64,000 nucleotides of DNA from assembly GCF_013204795.1 (NCBI RefSeq), contig NZ_JABMKW010000018.1, positions 434,001-498,000 of the forward strand. The letters run 5' to 3'. Position numbers and translations under genes: made by a program. The notes beneath the pieces were generated by a model. That model made no database searches. It had not been told where the DNA came from and worked only from the letters and a program-made list of their open reading frames with translations. Numbering within the stretch: position 1 is the stretch's first letter; every line of letters starts with the position of its first letter. Source of the stretch: Pedobacter panaciterrae. Lineage in GTDB: Bacteria; Bacteroidota; Bacteroidia; Sphingobacteriales; Sphingobacteriaceae. This document shows positions 44,247-53,793 of this stretch, one piece after another.

Positions 44247-45737
44247 ATGAGCAAGTATATTCTATCCTTAGATCAGGGAACTACAAGTTCGAGGGCAATT
44301 GTTTTTGATAAAGAAGGAAGCATTATTTCAATTGCACAGAGAGAGTTTAAGCAAATATATCCTCAACCAGGATGGGTAGAGCATAATGCTACAGAAATTT
44401 GGTCTAGCCAGGTTGCTGTAGCAACTGAAGCGATCATAAAAGCCAGTATAACGCCTAACGACATCGCTGCCATAGGCATCACTAATCAGCGAGAAACAAC
44501 GGTATTATGGGATAGAAAAACCGGAGAACCACTACACAACGCTATTGTATGGCAAGACAGACGCACGTCTGCCTACTGTGATGAGTTAAAAGCGCAAGGC
44601 CTGGCCAAAAGCGTACAGGAAAAAACAGGGCTTATTATAGATGCCTATTTCTCGGCCACAAAAATCAGATGGATACTGGAAAATGTTCCCGGAGCAAGAG
44701 AAAAAGCTGAAGCCGGAGATATCGCCTTTGGAACCATAGATTCATGGCTGATATGGAAACTAACTGATGGCAGGGTGCATGTTACTGATGTGACCAACGC
44801 ATCAAGGACAATGATTTATAACATCCACACCCTTGACTGGGATCAGGAATTGCTTGATCTTTTTAATATACCACGCAACATCCTTCCCGAAGTAAAATCA
44901 TCAAGCGAAGTCTATGGAGAAACCACAGGCAATGTACTTGCAGCCAAAATACCTATTGCAGGGATAGCTGGCGACCAACAAGCTGCTCTTTTTGGTCAAA
45001 TGTGCACAGAAGTAGGTATGGTTAAAAACACTTATGGAACCGGATGCTTTATGTTGATGAATATTGGAGATAAACCTATAGTATCGCAAAACAACCTCGT
45101 AACTACCATTGCCTGGAAAATAAACGGAAAAGTACAATACGCATTAGAAGGAAGCATATTTATAGGGGGAGCAGTTGTACAGTGGCTAAGAGATGGGCTA
45201 GGCTTAATTGCCACATCAGCCGATGTAGAAGAACTGGCTTTAAGGGAAGCAGACACAGGTGGTGTATACCTTGTTCCTGCCTTCGCAGGTCTTGGGGCTC
45301 CACATTGGAATCAGGATGCCAGAGGTACCATTACCGGAATTACCAGAGGCACGAATGCATCTCACCTTGCCAGAGCAGCCATTGAAAGTATCGCTTTCCA
45401 AACAATGGAGGTGTTAAAGGCTATGGAAGCAGATTCAGGACTTAGAATTAAAGAGCTAAGAGTAGATGGGGGTGCAACTGCCAACGACATACTTATGCAA
45501 TTTCAGGCTGACGTGCTTGAAACAACAGTAATCAGACCCCAGGTAACAGAGGTTACCGCCTTGGGAGCGGCATATCTGGCTGGCTTGGCTGTTGGCTACT
45601 GGAACAACATGGACGACATTAGCGGTCAGTGGAAAATAGATAAGAGCTTTAAAGCCGGAGAAGCGAAAAATATAGAAGAGCGTATTAAAGGATGGAATAG
45701 GGCTGTAAAGGCAGCAAAAGCGTACGCTGAAAATTAA
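44247..45737 (+). CDS. glpK: glycerol kinase
   Basis: 496 residues, the usual length for GlpK. FGGY-family motifs: DQGTTSSRAIVFD near the start, NQRETTVLWDRKTG, GTIDSWLIWKLT, GIAGDQQAALFGQ, GGAVVQWLRDGLG and RVDGGATANDILMQF. It phosphorylates glycerol to glycerol-3-phosphate in the cytoplasm. It is followed 32 bases later by glpF, the standard pair for glycerol uptake; no glpD is present in the window. I see no DeoR/GlpR gene next to it. Confidence 0.97.
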   Translation: MSKYILSLDQGTTSSRAIVFDKEGSIISIAQREFKQIYPQPGWVEHNATEIWSSQVAVATEAIIKASITPNDIAAIGITNQRETTVLWDRKTGEPLHNAIVWQDRRTSAYCDELKAQGLAKSVQEKTGLIIDAYFSATKIRWILENVPGAREKAEAGDIAFGTIDSWLIWKLTDGRVHVTDVTNASRTMIYNIHTLDWDQELLDLFNIPRNILPEVKSSSEVYGETTGNVLAAKIPIAGIAGDQQAALFGQMCTEVGMVKNTYGTGCFMLMNIGDKPIVSQNNLVTTIAWKINGKVQYALEGSIFIGGAVVQWLRDGLGLIATSADVEELALREADTGGVYLVPAFAGLGAPHWNQDARGTITGITRGTNASHLARAAIESIAFQTMEVLKAMEADSGLRIKELRVDGGATANDILMQFQADVLETTVIRPQVTEVTALGAAYLAGLAVGYWNNMDDISGQWKIDKSFKAGEAKNIEERIKGWNRAVKAAKAYAEN

Positions 45738-45769
45738 CCAAACTAGTAACATATTTAAATCTTATCAGC

Positions 45770-46501
45770 ATGTCTGCATTTTCAGCCGAAATCCTCGGCA
45801 CTATGTTTATGATTTTATTGGGCAACGGTGTTGTTGCCAATGTGGTTCTAACCGGAACTAAAGGAAACAATGGTGGCTGGATGGTAATTACCACAGCCTG
45901 GGCACTTGCCGTATTTGTAGGCGTAGTTATTGCCGGCCCATACAGCGGAGCTCACCTTAATCCAGCTGTAACAATTGGTTTGGCTATTGCAGGAAAATTT
46001 AACTGGGCAGATGCCCCGACCTATATTGCGGCTCAATTTATAGGCGCGATGCTGGGATCCTTTCTGGTCTGGCTTTTATTTAAAGATTTTTACAGAGGAA
46101 CCGCAGACAAAGGAGCAAAACAGGCTACTTTTTGTACAGCACCAGCTATACCAAATACCATTTCAAATTTGATTAGTGAAATAATAGGCACTTTTGTGCT
46201 GATTTTTGTGATATTTCACTTTACAGATGCGTCATTAGGTGCAGATAAATCTCCAATTGGTTTAGGTTCCGTTGGTGCCTTGCCAGTAACCTTCCTGGTT
46301 TGGGTTATCGGATTATCTCTTGGTGGTACAACAGGATATGCCATTAATCCGGCGAGAGACCTTGGCCCTCGAATTATGCACGCCGTGCTTCCGGTTGCAG
46401 GTAAAGGTGGAAATAACTGGAATTATGCATGGATACCAGTAATCGGGCCTATTATAGGTTGTTCATTAGCCGCTTTGTTATATTTATGTATAAAAGTTTA
46501 G
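45770..46501 (+). CDS. glpF: glycerol uptake facilitator, MIP family
   Basis: 243 residues with six membrane segments. The two MIP half-repeat motifs are GAHLNPAVTIG (about 62-72) and GYAINPARDLGPRIMH (about 186-201); the Asp after the second NPAR marks an aquaglyceroporin (GlpF) rather than a pure water channel. It conducts glycerol into the cell, where GlpK traps it. Second gene of the glpK-glpF operon. Confidence 0.96.
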   Translation: MSAFSAEILGTMFMILLGNGVVANVVLTGTKGNNGGWMVITTAWALAVFVGVVIAGPYSGAHLNPAVTIGLAIAGKFNWADAPTYIAAQFIGAMLGSFLVWLLFKDFYRGTADKGAKQATFCTAPAIPNTISNLISEIIGTFVLIFVIFHFTDASLGADKSPIGLGSVGALPVTFLVWVIGLSLGGTTGYAINPARDLGPRIMHAVLPVAGKGGNNWNYAWIPVIGPIIGCSLAALLYLCIKV

Positions 46502-46568
46502 TTTTGCGACCGTAGGAGCACTATTTAAATTGAGGTTAAAATATTACATTAGAGTAAATTTTCTCGTG

Positions 46569-46597
46569 TTGACAAATTACAGATTTTTATACCTTTG
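46569..46597 (+). promoter_or_regulatory. strong-looking promoter ahead of the small 69-residue gene
   Basis: TTG (46569-46571) and TACCTTTG (46590-46597) are 18 bases apart, close to the Bacteroidota consensus. Transcription would begin near 46603, leaving a 50-base leader. Confidence 0.6.
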
Positions 46598-46652
46598 TAA
46601 TTGGGATAAGTCTATTCGTTAGACATACTAAACAAATATAAATTAACGCTCT

Positions 46653-46862
46653 ATGGCCAAACACATACTATTGTCGTATGAACCAGATCCAAGTACAGCA
46701 CATAATGCCGTTGGTATCATATACATATTAAAGATTCAACGCATAACCTGGTGGGGCTTAAGGAAACGTATTATCGAACATCATGCGCTAATTCCGTTTC
46801 ATTCAGATGCTCAAAAGTATTTTGATGCGTGGAACGCTGACATTGGCAAGGAAATCAAATAA
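46653..46862 (+). CDS. small protein of unknown function, 69 residues
   Basis: I do not recognise this protein. It starts MAKHILLSYEPDP, has a short hydrophobic stretch (NAVGIIYILKIQ, about 18-29), and a Trp/Arg/His-rich middle (RITWWGLRKRIIEHH). It ends before a SusD remnant of the opposite strand. A good promoter lies 56 bases upstream and the base composition is like neighbouring genes, which argues that it is real. It could be a fragment of something larger. Confidence 0.45.
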   Translation: MAKHILLSYEPDPSTAHNAVGIIYILKIQRITWWGLRKRIIEHHALIPFHSDAQKYFDAWNADIGKEIK

Positions 46863-46867
46863 ATCAA

Positions 46868-47088
46868 TTAACAAAAATTCTGACTCAGTCTCCCTTTATT
46901 ATTAGCGGTAATTTCTGCATAAGGAATCGGCCAGTCAAAGTTATCCAAACTTAGGTATTGTCCCATTCATCAGGCTTGCCACTGCGAGCCAGGTAAAGCG
47001 ACACCCGAATCAGTTTAACATTCCTCCATTCTTCCCAATACAATTCGCGGGCACGTTCATTCATAATATCCCCAATGGTAACAGCCCC
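46868..47088 (-). pseudogene. SusD/RagB C-terminal remnant
   Basis: On the minus strand the sequence encodes DIMNERARELYWEEWRNVKLIRV...SGKPDEWDNT and then a stop; directly after it, in another frame, comes LDNFDWPIPYAEITANN and GRLSQNF. Both are typical of the last ~80 residues of SusD-like proteins, where INERARELYWEE and WPIP motifs are standard. The stretch between them is deleted, the frame is broken, and the N-terminal ~500 residues are gone. A relic of a lost SusC/SusD locus next to the GH78-like gene. Confidence 0.8.
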
Positions 47089-47229
47089 ATGATATATATA
47101 TAAGTTCAGGTGAAACAAACAAGTTAGAGGAACAGATATTCTTATCGAAGCGAAGATGTCGAAAAACAATAATATCAAAAAATGCAAATAATAACAACTT
47201 TTGAACAGTAAGGATTTGTCATGGACCTA

Positions 47230-47237
47230 TATTTTTG
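47230..47237 (+). promoter_or_regulatory. -7 box for the GH78-like gene
   Basis: TATTTTTG matches TAnnTTTG 37 bases before the start; a properly spaced -33 element is not clear. Confidence 0.35.
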
Positions 47238-47273
47238 TGCTCAACCAATTATAAACATTGAATCGATTTACTT

Positions 47274-49853
47274 ATGATATGTAAACAATTTAACCTTGTT
47301 TGGAGAAACTATCTGAAATATAATCCTGATAAAGCCATAATAGCATTCGTTTTATTGATAAACTTTTTAGGGAGCAACTGTTCGGCAATTGCACAAGGCA
47401 AAGATTACCCGTCGATAACAGCAGAAAAAAATGGTACTCCAAACCTTTTTTCACCGGATCCGATAATCGACTATACCTGGAGTGATCCAAAGGCAAGTGA
47501 CGGTATGGAAACTTATCAGTTGTCTCCAAAAAGTTGGACAGTCTCTAATACCAGGAACTTTAATATGTCCGATTTCAAACTGAATCATAGCATCATAGTA
47601 AACGGCGAGGGCGATATTCGTTTTGATTTCGGACAGAACAATGCCGGTTGGTTAGAATTTGACAGCCCAGACCAAATTGGGAGTGTAGAAATGAGCATTA
47701 GTGAATACAATGAAACACCTGATTACCCAGCAAATTACCCAACAAAGACTGCTCGTCCAAAAAAGTATGGAAATACCTATCGGCTTGAATTGAATCCTGA
47801 ATTATATGAAGGAGTAAGATTTGGCTGGATACATGTCCGGTCATTCTCAAAAACCTGGAGAATTACCTCAGTACGACTTATTTGTCAAACCAAACCGGTT
47901 AACTATAAGGGACGTTTCTCATGTAGTGACACAACACTTACACGCATATGGTATACGGGTGCATACACGGTAAAGCTAAACCTACTTAAGGATTATCTGG
48001 GCGCGATTTTAATGAATCGCGGCGATAGATTTTCCTGGACAGGGGATGCGCATCCTGCTCAGGCAGCTTCTATGGTTGCCTTCGGGAATTTCGACTTTAT
48101 CAAGAAGAATATTGAATATACTTCTACTCAGAGTAACGGCATCAGGAGTTATGCGCTTTACTGGGTTCTGAGCCTGATAGATTATTATAGGTATACTGGT
48201 GATACCGAAACATTGAACAATTATATTGCCAACGTGTGTGCAAAACTGGATGATGCCTACAAGGTTTACGGAACCGATCCAAATCTGGAGTTTTTCGGCT
48301 GGGATGAACGTTTGGGATCAGGATTTGAGCACCCCAATCTTCCCGAGCCACAAAATGCCTACAAAATGCTTTCCATACGCGCATGGAATGAATTTTCCGA
48401 AGCCATGGCTACGTGTGGACGCAAAGATCTTCAGGAAAAATATCGTGGATATGCAACTGAAAAAATCCTTGAATTGAAGAAAACTCATGAATGGTATCAT
48501 TCCTTTGGTCTCCATGCCGGAGCAGATGCCATTACAACCAATCTTTTGAACGATAAAGAAAAAAAAGCGATATATAATAGAAATTTTACTGACAGGGTAA
48601 ATCGGGTTTCGTATTCTCCGTTCAATCAATATTTTGTTATCCAGGCATTTGCGAGGATGAATAAATATGACGAGGCTTTAAGTTCCATACGTGATCTTTG
48701 GGGAGGTCAGTTAAGATACGGGGGCACCACATTTTTTGAAGACTACCGTCCATCATGGAACTCAGTAATCAGTACCAATGGTCCGGTGCCCAACAACCAG
48801 TGTGGTTTTACCAGCCTTTGCCACCCATGGGGTGCAGGAGTTACAAAATGGCTTAGCGAAGAAGTGCTCGGCATAAAGCCGACTGCTCCCGGCTTTACTA
48901 CATTTGACATACTACCCCACCTTGGCCGAACGTTGACAGATGTCTCAGGAAGAACTCCAACCCCACTCGGCGATATCAGCGCAAATTTTGATATTTTAAC
49001 TGGGCTATCTGTCATATCCACCCCTGCCGGCAGCATCGGAAGAATTGGCATTCCAAAAGCTGAAAAAAAAATTAGTCGCATCACGATCAATGGCAAATTG
49101 GCCTGGGATGGGAAATATCATTCAGTATCGGGCGTTTCCGCTGCGAGAGAGGATACGCATTTTTTGTACTTTACCGGTGTACGCCATGGCACATATAAAA
49201 TTGTCACAACCTATTTAGGTAACACACCAAAATATCCTGAACCTATTGAACAATATCCTGCAAAGTTCATGGGTATGGATACAACCACGAGCGGAAATTG
49301 GGGTAAGATCTTTGGAAAAGACGGCTATGTCCTTTGCAATTATAATGGAGCTGGAGTCGATAAAAGAGCGCTTCCCAGCTATGTTTCCGCTGTTTCTTAT
49401 TACAAAGTCAAGGGTAACGGCGAACCGCTCAATACAGTATGGGAACCTAAGACCAATGACCAGCAGGCGTTAGCTCCAGATGCAGGAAACGGAACACCCA
49501 GAACTGCCTCCTGTCTCTACAGTGCAGACGCTGATCAGATCGGGTACACTTTCACCTGTACCATTGACATCAAAGGCGTAAAAAACCATCAGGTATCGCT
49601 CTACTTTGTCGACTGGGATAAAAAGCGCAGAAAAATTTCGGTGGAGATGTTCGACGCAGCAACATCAAACCTAATCGCCCCGGTAAAAATAGTTGAAAAT
49701 TCCATCGGTGGAACCTACCTGAAGTTTGCTTACAATAAATCCGTGAAATTCAGGATCAATATGGTTAGGGGCGATAATGCAGTATTGAACGGAATATTTT
49801 TTGATCCTGTATCAAGTAACAAACCTATCAGGCAAGAAAGGAGTGGCTATTGA
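47274..49853 (+). CDS. alpha-L-rhamnosidase-like glycoside hydrolase (GH78 type)
   Basis: 859 residues with a signal segment after a 20-residue basic N-terminus (AIIAFVLLINFLGSNCSAIAQ). A beta-sandwich (DIRFDFGQNNAGWLEF, FGWIHVRS) precedes an (alpha/alpha)6 catalytic domain with NRGDRFSWTGDAHPAQA, FFGWDERLGSGF, TFFEDYRPSW and CHPWGAGVTKWL, then the C-terminal beta-sandwich typical of GH78. The final ~200 residues are an extra module (from about 655, EQYPAKFMGMDTT) of unknown fold. It would release L-rhamnose from plant or bacterial glycans. The SusD remnant just upstream suggests it was once part of a polysaccharide-utilization locus. Confidence 0.85.
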   Translation: MICKQFNLVWRNYLKYNPDKAIIAFVLLINFLGSNCSAIAQGKDYPSITAEKNGTPNLFSPDPIIDYTWSDPKASDGMETYQLSPKSWTVSNTRNFNMSDFKLNHSIIVNGEGDIRFDFGQNNAGWLEFDSPDQIGSVEMSISEYNETPDYPANYPTKTARPKKYGNTYRLELNPELYEGVRFGWIHVRSFSKTWRITSVRLICQTKPVNYKGRFSCSDTTLTRIWYTGAYTVKLNLLKDYLGAILMNRGDRFSWTGDAHPAQAASMVAFGNFDFIKKNIEYTSTQSNGIRSYALYWVLSLIDYYRYTGDTETLNNYIANVCAKLDDAYKVYGTDPNLEFFGWDERLGSGFEHPNLPEPQNAYKMLSIRAWNEFSEAMATCGRKDLQEKYRGYATEKILELKKTHEWYHSFGLHAGADAITTNLLNDKEKKAIYNRNFTDRVNRVSYSPFNQYFVIQAFARMNKYDEALSSIRDLWGGQLRYGGTTFFEDYRPSWNSVISTNGPVPNNQCGFTSLCHPWGAGVTKWLSEEVLGIKPTAPGFTTFDILPHLGRTLTDVSGRTPTPLGDISANFDILTGLSVISTPAGSIGRIGIPKAEKKISRITINGKLAWDGKYHSVSGVSAAREDTHFLYFTGVRHGTYKIVTTYLGNTPKYPEPIEQYPAKFMGMDTTTSGNWGKIFGKDGYVLCNYNGAGVDKRALPSYVSAVSYYKVKGNGEPLNTVWEPKTNDQQALAPDAGNGTPRTASCLYSADADQIGYTFTCTIDIKGVKNHQVSLYFVDWDKKRRKISVEMFDAATSNLIAPVKIVENSIGGTYLKFAYNKSVKFRINMVRGDNAVLNGIFFDPVSSNKPIRQERSGY

Positions 49854-49924
49854 AATATGGACTATTTATAGCCTGGGTTTGTTTTATAGATATCATTTGC
49901 CGAACCAGGTATAAATTAAAGCAA

Positions 49925-49954
49925 ATAGGGCTGCTCGACATCGAACAACCCTAT
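49925..49954 (-). terminator. hairpin downstream of tRNA-Ser
   Basis: A 14-bp stem (49941-49954 with 49925-49938) that pairs fully on the minus strand with two G-U wobbles, but has C-A mismatches on the plus strand. On the minus strand it is followed by TTTGCTTT, so it likely ends the tRNA-Ser transcript. Confidence 0.65.
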
Positions 49955-49980
49955 GAGTTTAAAAATTCATTTGCATCTTG

Positions 49981-50068
49981 CGGAGAGTGAGAGATTCGAA
50001 CTCTCGATACCCTTTTGAGGTATACACACTTTCCAGGCGTGCTCCTTCAACCACTCGGACAACTCTCC
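49981..50068 (-). tRNA. tRNA-Ser(GGA)
   Basis: 88 nt. Acceptor GGAGAG/CTCTCC, D-arm with CCGAGTGGTTGAAGG, anticodon loop CTGGAAA reading GGA (serine), long variable arm (GTGTATACCTCAAAAGGGTATC region), T-arm GAGAG-TTCGAAT-CTCTC, discriminator G73 as expected for serine. CCA is not encoded. A normal class II tRNA, useful as contrast to the tRNA-like RNAs at 29.0-29.3 kb. Confidence 0.96.
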
Positions 50069-50115
50069 TTTTTTCAGGATTGCAAAAGTAGTATTTTTTT
50101 TCCTGTTACTGAATA

Positions 50116-51546
50116 TTAATCAATAACAGTGATTTTTAACATATTTGTTTTGCCTTTCTGTTCCATTGGAATAGCAGCAGTGTTAATAATCACGTCTCCT
50201 TTTTTAACCATTTTGTATTCCTTAAGCAGGCTGTTTACATCTTGAATGGTCTCATCAGTACTTTCAAATTTATCGTAATAAAAACCTTGAACACCCCATA
50301 AAAGGCTCAAAGTATTTAATAGAGATCTGTTACTGGTAAAGATATAAGTTAATGCCTTAGGTCTGTGGCTTGAAATTTCAAATGCAGTATATCCGCTCAC
50401 GGTCATAGAAACGATACCAACTGCGTTTGTTTGCTTAGACAGGAAACAAGCAGTATCGCAAACTGCATCGCTTAAAAAGCTCTCAGATTTTGGTTTAAGG
50501 AACTTTTCAGGGTGGAATGGATAGTTATTAGTTTCGATATTCTGAATGATCTTCTGCATAGTCTCAATAACGATAAGCGGAAACTCACCTACTGAGGTCT
50601 CGCCACTTAGCATTACTGCATCAGCACCATCAAGAACAGAGTTAGCAACATCATTAACCTCAGCACGGGTTGGCCTAGGTGTAGTAATCATACTTTCCAA
50701 CATTTGGGTAGCAATAATTACCGGTTTCGAAGCAGCTCTGCACTTTTGTACAATCATTTTTTGTAACAAAGGAACTTCTTCCATTGGCATTTCAACTCCC
50801 AGGTCACCACGGGCAACCATGATACCATCAGAAACAGCAATGATTTCATCGATATTAGCGATTGCCTCGGGTTTTTCGATTTTAGCGATTACACGGGCAG
50901 TTTTACCTCTTTGCTTGATGATGTCTTTTAATTCAATAATGTCTTCAGCATTACGAACAAATGAAAGTCCAATCCATTCTACATCGTTTTCGAGAACAAA
51001 CTCAAGGTTTTTTCTGTCTTCAACTGTAAGAGAAGGAATAGAAACTTTTGTATTAGGTAAATTCACACCTTTTCTTGAGGTAAGAATACCACCGTGAACT
51101 ATTTCGCAAAGAACTTCGTCTTTAAGGTTAGTTTCGATAACACGCATTTGCAGCTTACCATCATCTAAAAGGATGATTTCGCCAGCTTTTACATCTTTTG
51201 GAAAAGTATCGTAAGTGATGTAAATCCGTTCTTCATTTCCTATGCATTCTTGCGTAGTAATGATGGTACGGTTTCCATTAACTAAGTTGATACCACCATC
51301 CTTAACCATACCAATCCTAATTTTAGGCCCTTGTAAATCGGCAAGGATACCTACATTATAATTGTATTTTTCATTGATATTACGAATGGTATCCAATACT
51401 TCCTGATGATCTGCCTGAGAACCGTGAGAAAAATTTAAACGGCAAACGTCTAATCCGGCGTTAAACATACTGTATAAAACTTCCGGTTTAGCTGAAGCAG
51501 GGCCCAGGGTGGCCACAATTTTTGTTCTGGAATGAAATGGTTTCAT
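50116..51546 (-). CDS. pyk: pyruvate kinase
   Basis: 476 residues, normal for bacterial pyruvate kinase. Motifs: RTKIVATLGPAS at the start, DVCRLNFSHG, ILADLQGPKIRIG, the signature IAKIEKPEAIANIDEII with the catalytic Lys, VARGDLGVEMP, and MLSGETSVGEFP. It converts phosphoenolpyruvate and ADP to pyruvate and ATP in glycolysis. It is preceded by the IPExxxVDY-family gene 139 bases upstream, an order I recall from other Bacteroidota. Confidence 0.97.
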   Translation of the reverse strand: MKPFHSRTKIVATLGPASAKPEVLYSMFNAGLDVCRLNFSHGSQADHQEVLDTIRNINEKYNYNVGILADLQGPKIRIGMVKDGGINLVNGNRTIITTQECIGNEERIYITYDTFPKDVKAGEIILLDDGKLQMRVIETNLKDEVLCEIVHGGILTSRKGVNLPNTKVSIPSLTVEDRKNLEFVLENDVEWIGLSFVRNAEDIIELKDIIKQRGKTARVIAKIEKPEAIANIDEIIAVSDGIMVARGDLGVEMPMEEVPLLQKMIVQKCRAASKPVIIATQMLESMITTPRPTRAEVNDVANSVLDGADAVMLSGETSVGEFPLIVIETMQKIIQNIETNNYPFHPEKFLKPKSESFLSDAVCDTACFLSKQTNAVGIVSMTVSGYTAFEISSHRPKALTYIFTSNRSLLNTLSLLWGVQGFYYDKFESTDETIQDVNSLLKEYKMVKKGDVIINTAAIPMEQKGKTNMLKITVID

Positions 51547-51685
51547 TTAGTTACTTAAATTTATTATTGACGCGCAAATCGATGATTTTTCACATAAAAA
51601 ACCCATGCTCGTCTGATTATTAATGTTATTTGTCTGATAATGTAAGTTCAAATATAGTGTATTTAATACACCTACAATATAAAAT

Positions 51686-52105
51686 TTACATTATCAAATT
51701 TTCCCTCGACTTCAATTTGCGCGGATCTATCTGCGCAGCTACCTGAATATCAGGTAGTTTATTCAATCCGTTGATTATAAAATTAAGATCTTCTTTATCA
51801 ATGTACTGATGAATAATCATAAAAAAATCTACTTTATTCATTTCAGGAATTAAAAACCCTTCGGCATTTCGGTTGTTAAGGATATAATATTCAATTTCAC
51901 CTTGTTCAACGTAAAAATAATACTTTGAAAACGGTAATGGGTCTTCATCAATATTAAAGTAAACCTCGTGATCCTCAACCTTTTCAAAATTAAAATTAAG
52001 ACTAGTATTTACTTTATGACAAAGCATATAATCCTTTAGCGATGCAGTAATGGCAATTAGTACAAAATCGAGGTCTAATGATAGTTTTAAATAAGTTTTG
52101 TTCAA
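51686..52105 (-). CDS. IPExxxVDY family protein
   Basis: 139 residues. The name-giving motif appears as LIPEMNKVDFFMI near residues 88-100 (VDF instead of VDY). The family is small, cytoplasmic and restricted to Bacteroidota, of unknown function, and often lies beside pyk or acpP as here. The gene is divergent from acpP; 158 bases separate the two starts. Confidence 0.88.
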   Translation of the reverse strand: MNKTYLKLSLDLDFVLIAITASLKDYMLCHKVNTSLNFNFEKVEDHEVYFNIDEDPLPFSKYYFYVEQGEIEYYILNNRNAEGFLIPEMNKVDFFMIIHQYIDKEDLNFIINGLNKLPDIQVAAQIDPRKLKSRENLIM

Positions 52106-52200
52106 AACGCAGTATATTTACGGGATTACGAAATTATAAAACTAATTTTACTTTAATGTTCGAAATAAAAACATTAAAATTGATAGAGAAATAAAAACAT

Positions 52201-52230
52201 TTGAAATGTGTAAGAATTTATTTTTCTTTG
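52201..52230 (+). promoter_or_regulatory. candidate promoter of the acpP-fabF operon
   Basis: TTG (52201-52203) and TTTCTTTG (52223-52230), 19 bases apart; the -7 box deviates from TAnnTTTG at one position. The leader would be about 28 bases. Confidence 0.45.
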
Positions 52231-52263
52231 CACTGAATTATTTAACCATTAAATTATAACATT

Positions 52264-52500
52264 ATGTCTGATATTGCTTCAAGAGTTAAGGCTATTATCG
52301 TTGAAAAATTAGGTGTGGATGAAAGCGAAGTTACACCAGAGGCTTCTTTCACTAACGATTTAGGTGCGGATTCTTTAGATACAGTAGAACTTATTATGGA
52401 GTTTGAAAAAGAATTCAATGTAGCAATCCCTGATGATCAGGCTGAGACCATTGGTACAGTTGGTCAAGCAATTGCTTACTTAGAAAAAAACGTTAAGTAA
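52264..52500 (+). CDS. acpP: acyl carrier protein
   Basis: 78 residues, acidic, with the phosphopantetheine attachment motif GADSLDTVEL (S37). It carries growing acyl chains in type II fatty acid synthesis. The order acpP-fabF-rnc is conserved in many bacteria. It is 27 bases before fabF and is transcribed from the upstream promoter candidate at 52201-52230. Confidence 0.98.
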   Translation: MSDIASRVKAIIVEKLGVDESEVTPEASFTNDLGADSLDTVELIMEFEKEFNVAIPDDQAETIGTVGQAIAYLEKNVK

Positions 52501-52527
52501 AATACGGTCTCCGTATAATCCGTATAA

Positions 52528-53781
52528 ATGGAAGTAAAAAGAGTAGTAGTTACAGGGTTGGGTGCGCTCACTCCTATTGGCAGTACAATCCCGGAATTCT
52601 GGGATGGCCTGTTAAATGGGGTGAGTGGCGCTGGCCCCATTACAGGTTTTGACACCTCAAAGTTCAAAACCAAATTTGCATGTGAGCTTAAAAACTTCAA
52701 TCCAGAAGATTTTTTGGACAAAAAGGAAGCGCGCAAGCTAGATCCATTTGTTCAATATGCTTTAGTAGCCACAGATGAAGCTGTAAAGGATGGTAATTTC
52801 GATTTTTCACAAATCGACACCAACCGTGTTGGCGTAATTTGGGGCTCAGGCATTGGCGGCTTTAAAACATTTCAGGATGAAATGAAGAACTTCTTTTTAG
52901 GCGATGGTACTCCGCGCATGAATCCGTTCTTTATTCCGAAAGTAATAATTGACATTGTTCCTGGCCATATTTCTATAAAATATGGACTTAGGGGGCCTAA
53001 TTTTGCTACAGTTTCTGCATGTGCTTCATCTACAAATGCAATGATCGATGCGTACAATTATATTCGTTTGAATATGTGCGATATCGTGATTAGCGGTGGA
53101 TCTGAGGCAATCATTAACGAAGCAGGTATTGGTGGTTTTAATGCAATGCATGCCTTATCGACCAGAAATGATGATCCTCAAACAGCTTCAAGACCGTTTG
53201 ATAAAGACCGGGATGGCTTTGTTGCCGGCGAAGGTGCAGGAACCATTATTTTGGAAGAACTGGAACATGCTAAGAAAAGAGGTGCTAAGATCTATGCCGA
53301 ATTAGTTGGGGGTGGAATGAGTGCAGATGCTAACCATATTACAGCTCCACATCCGCAAGGACTAGGCGCAAAAATGGTAATGACAAACGCGCTTAAAGAT
53401 GCTGGTTTAACTACTGCGGATATTGATTACATTAATGTTCATGGAACCTCAACTCCTTTGGGAGACATTTCTGAGACTAAAGCTATCGTTGATTTATTTG
53501 GAGAAGATGCTTATAAATTAAACATCAGCTCTACAAAATCTATGACAGGACATTTATTAGGTGCTGCAGGTGCCATAGAAGCAATTGCATCTATCCTTGC
53601 AGTAAAAAATGACATAGTACCTCCTACTATTAATCACTTTACTGATGACCCTGCGTTTGATCCGAAATTAAATTTCACATTTAATGTGGCACAAAAGAGA
53701 CCTATCCGCGCCGCTTTAAGTAATACTTTTGGCTTCGGAGGTCACAATGCTTCTGTGATTTTTAAAAAATACGAAGAATAA
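52528..53781 (+). CDS. fabF: 3-oxoacyl-ACP synthase II
   Basis: 417 residues. The condensing-enzyme triad Cys-His-His is complete: C165 in VSACASSTNAM, H305 in VHGTSTPLGD and H342 in SMTGHLLGAAGA. The C-terminal NTFGFGGHNASVIF is also present. It elongates acyl-ACP with malonyl-ACP in fatty acid synthesis, acting on the product of the upstream acpP. The transcript probably ends in part at the hairpin 53794-53823 before rnc. Confidence 0.98.
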   Translation: MEVKRVVVTGLGALTPIGSTIPEFWDGLLNGVSGAGPITGFDTSKFKTKFACELKNFNPEDFLDKKEARKLDPFVQYALVATDEAVKDGNFDFSQIDTNRVGVIWGSGIGGFKTFQDEMKNFFLGDGTPRMNPFFIPKVIIDIVPGHISIKYGLRGPNFATVSACASSTNAMIDAYNYIRLNMCDIVISGGSEAIINEAGIGGFNAMHALSTRNDDPQTASRPFDKDRDGFVAGEGAGTIILEELEHAKKRGAKIYAELVGGGMSADANHITAPHPQGLGAKMVMTNALKDAGLTTADIDYINVHGTSTPLGDISETKAIVDLFGEDAYKLNISSTKSMTGHLLGAAGAIEAIASILAVKNDIVPPTINHFTDDPAFDPKLNFTFNVAQKRPIRAALSNTFGFGGHNASVIFKKYEE

Positions 53782-53793
53782 AAAGCACTTTGC

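Noticed and set aside
50546..51097. 183-residue open frame opposite pyk on the plus strand
   Set aside because: Lies entirely inside the well-supported pyruvate kinase gene; Ser/Thr/Ile-rich composition is that of an antisense shadow.
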